NCBI GenBank assembly: GCA_007922305.1
Contig: ML677374.1
Coordinates: forward strand, 5,653,991 to 5,717,990
Direction: 5' to 3'
Source: Dermatemys mawii
Taxonomy: Eukaryota > Chordata > Testudines > Dermatemydidae
DNA length: 64,000 nt
A program made the translations under genes and the position numbers. A model generated the notes under the pieces. It made no database searches. It was not told where the DNA came from and was given only the letters and a program-made list of their open reading frames with translations. This document shows, in pieces, positions 60,492-64,000 of the stretch. Every line of letters begins with the position of its first letter. Position 1 is the stretch's first letter.

Positions 60492-62934
60492 TAACATTTA
60501 CTAGGGAAAAATTATCAAACCCCCACCACATTCTGACTAGGGCAGATAAATATAATTGTTCTGTCCCTTTGTACACTTAGAGTAATTATGCCAGTTGTGA
60601 TTCAATTATGTTTGTGTGCCAGGGAGTCTTTACATGTAACCTACAGTGTTCTCACCTCATTCAAATCTCTCCTGAAAAATCACTCTGATAAGTGAATATT
60701 CTGTGGCCAAAATGTTGAAATATGGATGCCTACAATCAGGCATTTAGGACCATATTTTAAGTAGATGTAAAATTTGGTGGGACAAATATATATTATATCT
60801 CACTTTTCTCACAGCTCCCTGTCCCCTTGGTCGAACACATTGTATTGTGACAGTCTACCCAAGGGAAATATCCTCCATTTTCTCTGGCACTGCTTCATTT
60901 ATAATCATTCTTAGTAAAGACAGAGTGCGCTATACTTTCAAAATGTGGTGCAAACGTTACCTAATTAATTTTTCTGCCAGGGCAGCTTTCAGTGCAAGAT
61001 TAGACAGCGTTCCAATAAGCAAAGGTTTGTGAAGCAGTTTCTTTCTAAAAATAAAAAAAAAGTAAATACAAAATATCAGGTTGTGGGGTTGCTATTACTT
61101 TATTTAGGTGTAAACAGAGGTGCCCTGTGTGATTTAATACATTGTTTCATATAGTGTGCATGAATATGTGAAGCAATGTTTACATACTGATAGGTCACCA
61201 GTAATTTGAGTTATACACAGGTAGCTACAAGGGTATTTGAGCTTCCACGTGAGTCAGCTGAGACTGCAGGTGGTGTTTATTCAGTATAAGCAATGCCAGT
61301 CTTGTTTATAGATACAGTACAGTGTACTTATAGCTCAAGGTCACTATTTCTTTCTCTTGCACTTAACTTTGATCGTGTCAGTGCTTTTTTTTGCTTTTTG
61401 ATATATGCATTAGTTGACTAATGGCCAAATTCTGCCCTCAGATACTTCTGGGCTGCTTCCATTCTAGACAATGGGGAGGTGGGGGGATGACAGACTCTTT
61501 AACTTTTTTTAATTAATTGGAGTTAAGGAAGGAAGAAAGAAAGGAAGCAGAATGCGGACTATTTCCTCTGCAGCCAGGACCCACCAAAAACAAAGTGTAT
61601 CTTCATACTGTAGATAACTATATTCACACCCTTGTGTGCTTCCATGAGCAGCTTTCTAGATCCTGCCCCCCACCCGCCTGCCTTCCTCATTGTCCTTTGA
61701 GAATTTTTCTCTTTTGTCCTTTGTCTCTCTGGTCAGATTCCAGAGATGAAATGGAAAATTGTTCTAGGCTTGGTCAATATCTTGTAACTGGTACATGAAG
61801 AGACTATTTATCCCTATGTGCTCCATGAGTTGAGAATGGCAGAGGAAAGAGGGAGTCTTTAAAGTAATAGAGATTTTCTGCAAAGCAGTTCCTTCAGCTT
61901 TCCCACTGCTCTTCCAGACTATTGTGTCTCACATGCCTGATACCTCCTTGTCAACTAGAGCATCCCTCTTTGTGCTCTTTCCTCAGTGACTATGCTATTT
62001 TATGCTTCCTATTTCTGCACAAATGTGCCTCTCTTCCTTACTGCTTCCAGCCAGGTGCCAGTTCCTTCATTAATGCTACTTGTAAATGTAATACAACTAT
62101 TTTTCAAGCTGCGTGGAGTCCTGGGGAACTAGCAGATAGGTTATCAGCCTCCTCTGAGCAGCTGCATCTTCCAGATGACCGGGGATAGAACAGTTAAATG
62201 GTCTTTTTTTATTGTCCTTCACTTCTTACAAACTGCAATAGCCATTGTCGGTGGCATGTTAATATGGCTCATTCCTGTTGCTGTGGCTTATGAAAAGGTC
62301 TGAAGTAAATTCGGTATTTGTCAATAGTGTAATTTACTCTTCAGTTCATGTTAGATCACATAGTAATATAATTGCACTAAGGGACACCTGCCCTTGCTGA
62401 AAAATGAAACTGCTTCATTGACACCAAACCTGCCTTGTCTGTTTATGGACTGAAATGCTGATTTTGCATCCCTCTTATTCTCAAGTATCTTTTCTCCAAT
62501 AAGGGTTCCTTGGCACAGTATTTAGATTTGTTCTTTTAATTTTGAAAAGAGAAAAAGTCAGATTTAAAAAACATGGACCAAATCCTGCTCACTTTACTGA
62601 CGAAAGTTACCCACTTTTGAAGTCGGTGTGATTACTTGCTTTTACAGTTAAAGGCAAATATGATGTGGCTTCATATTCTTAAAAAGCAAACGTTCTTCTC
62701 TGTTATTAGCAGCCCTTCATATTTTGAAAACTGAAAGAATGTCAAAGATCTAATTTACTTTTCACCATTTGTGCTGCTGGTTTACTTACTGTACTCCTTT
62801 TGCCTTAGGCAACTAAAAGAGACAAGTTACTTTCATTATGTGCTAGCCAACTTCATTTTCAGATTCTGATACCTTAACACAGGGTTGAAGGGTTTGAGAT
62901 GCAAGCATTGCAGAGAAAAATATATTGTAACCCT
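60492..62934. other. Intergenic, nothing recognised
   Basis: AT-rich sequence with an AAGG/AAAG purine run near 61526. No coding exon, RNA gene or repeat end could be supported. Confidence 0.45.
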
Positions 62935-63840
62935 TCTGCCCATCAGAGTTGGCAGCAACAAGGGCCAGGTTCAGTATCCACGGGTTCCATTCCAATAACA
63001 CAATACAAAACCGGCTCGAACCCCACCCAGTGACCTGGGACAACCATATACCACCCCTCTGGGCGTCTGTAAGAGACAATACTTCCCCTCTCGCAAGCAC
63101 AGACTCTCTGTGTACCAAAAGCCTTTTAATAACAGAGAGAAACAACGTGGCATTATATTGGGGAAACACCACAAAGAGGATTCATAAAACAAACCATGAA
63201 CCAGAAGGCCCACAGCAAATGGGCTGTGTCCTTCTCTTTGGCTCTTGAATCCCACAAGCCCCAAAGTCACCCAAGGTCTCAAAAGTCCCACAGTCCAAAA
63301 ATCCAGCAACCCCAAAAGTCTCTGCAGAGTTCAACCTGAGTGGAAATGGGGGGCCAGGTTAAGGGGCACCTTACATGATCCAAGGCCGACTGCCCCGCCT
63401 CTCGTGGGGTTCTGCTGCCACCCTCACGATGAGCCACTCCGCCAGCTATCCCAAGAACAGCTCAGCTCCATCAGCAGCTCTGCTCCACTCTGCCAGCGGC
63501 ACAAACTGCGCCCAGGAACTGTTCAGCTCAGTCAACTGCTCTGCTCTACCAGCCGCACGAACTGCACCCAAGAACTACTTGGCTGAGTCCGCTGCTCCTC
63601 TCTGCCAGCCGCACAAACTGCTCGGCTCCACCAACTGCTCAGCAGTATACTTCCAGGCCCCCCTACTTAACACAGCGCTCAGCGATTACAGCTCTTAAGT
63701 GATTTCAGCTTTTAGTAGGCGGGCCTTAGTGCAGGTGCACTATTGGACCCAAAGTAAATTCAGTTCAGCAGGCTGAATCTAGACTCTTAATGGAATAAAA
63801 AATTAGCTCTGACATTCTACAGTGGAGAGAGGCAAGGTGC
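62935..63840. repeat. Unclassified repeat block, GC-richer, with internal 56-bp tandem units
   Basis: Compositionally different from its surroundings, with overlapping open frames on both strands that show no domain. 63488-63645 holds about 2.7 copies of a 56-bp unit (CTGCCAGCGGCACAAACTGC). It may be part of an LTR or other retroelement, but no diagnostic motif was found. Confidence 0.35.
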
Positions 63841-64000
63841 AATAGGCCCACAGGGCCCTTAGAGAAGGACCTCAACAAATGATATAAGTGCCTGCCCATA
63901 GCCTCTCTCAAATTCAGTGAGTTTTTGAACCCCTGTCCCTTGCTCAGTGAGTGCTACCTAGATGATGGTGAGTCCCTCCATCATAACAAACAAGTACATA

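Noticed and set aside
62843..63698. Several 100-codon frames on both strands
   Set aside because: They overlap one another in a repetitive block, with no recognisable domain or splice pattern.

Overview
This window is vertebrate nuclear DNA, almost certainly from a hidden-necked (cryptodiran) turtle. The species inference rests on repeats. There are two tRNA-derived SINEs with a CR1-like tail, of the Cry I / turtle polIII-SINE type, at 1500-1688 and 56772-56955. There are also several CR1 LINE fragments, Penelope-like element (PLE) 3' ends, and many non-autonomous DNA transposons. Nothing prokaryotic or viral was seen.

Layout. 1-8280 is intergenic DNA made largely of old transposon remnants. 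8285-8775 is a C-rich, pyrimidine-rich degenerate tandem tract containing a 10-N gap. About 8750-9350 is a CpG-island promoter. 8957-36444 (+) is a complete 13-exon APPBP2 gene whose exons splice in frame to 586 codons plus a stop. 36445 to about 42330 is its probable long 3' UTR. About 42330-52770 is intergenic and repeat-bearing. 52939-58108 (-) holds four in-frame exons of CHCT1 (C17orf64 in human), arranged tail-to-tail with APPBP2. The remainder to 64000 is the 5' side of CHCT1 and repeats (a CR1 3' end at 60081-60491, an unclassified repeat at about 62935-63840).

How the genes relate. APPBP2 is a TPR-rich adaptor that binds the APP cytoplasmic tail and microtubules, and is a substrate receptor of CUL2-RING ubiquitin ligase. 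CHCT1 is a small protein built around the helical domain found at the C-terminus of CHD1. They are conserved neighbours (the human order on 17q23 is USP32 - CHCT1 - APPBP2 - PPM1D, as I recall it). No functional link is implied by the sequence.

Most interesting points: the four-exon CHCT1 model, found from splice phase and domain similarity although each exon is short, with an in-frame TGA in its last exon; an apparently artefactual gap flanked by identical 47-bp sequences just upstream of the APPBP2 promoter; a YY1-type motif overlapping the APPBP2 start codon; a 317-bp-arm PLE fold-back; and small families of DNA transposons with visible terminal repeats and target duplications. I found no novel multi-gene system.
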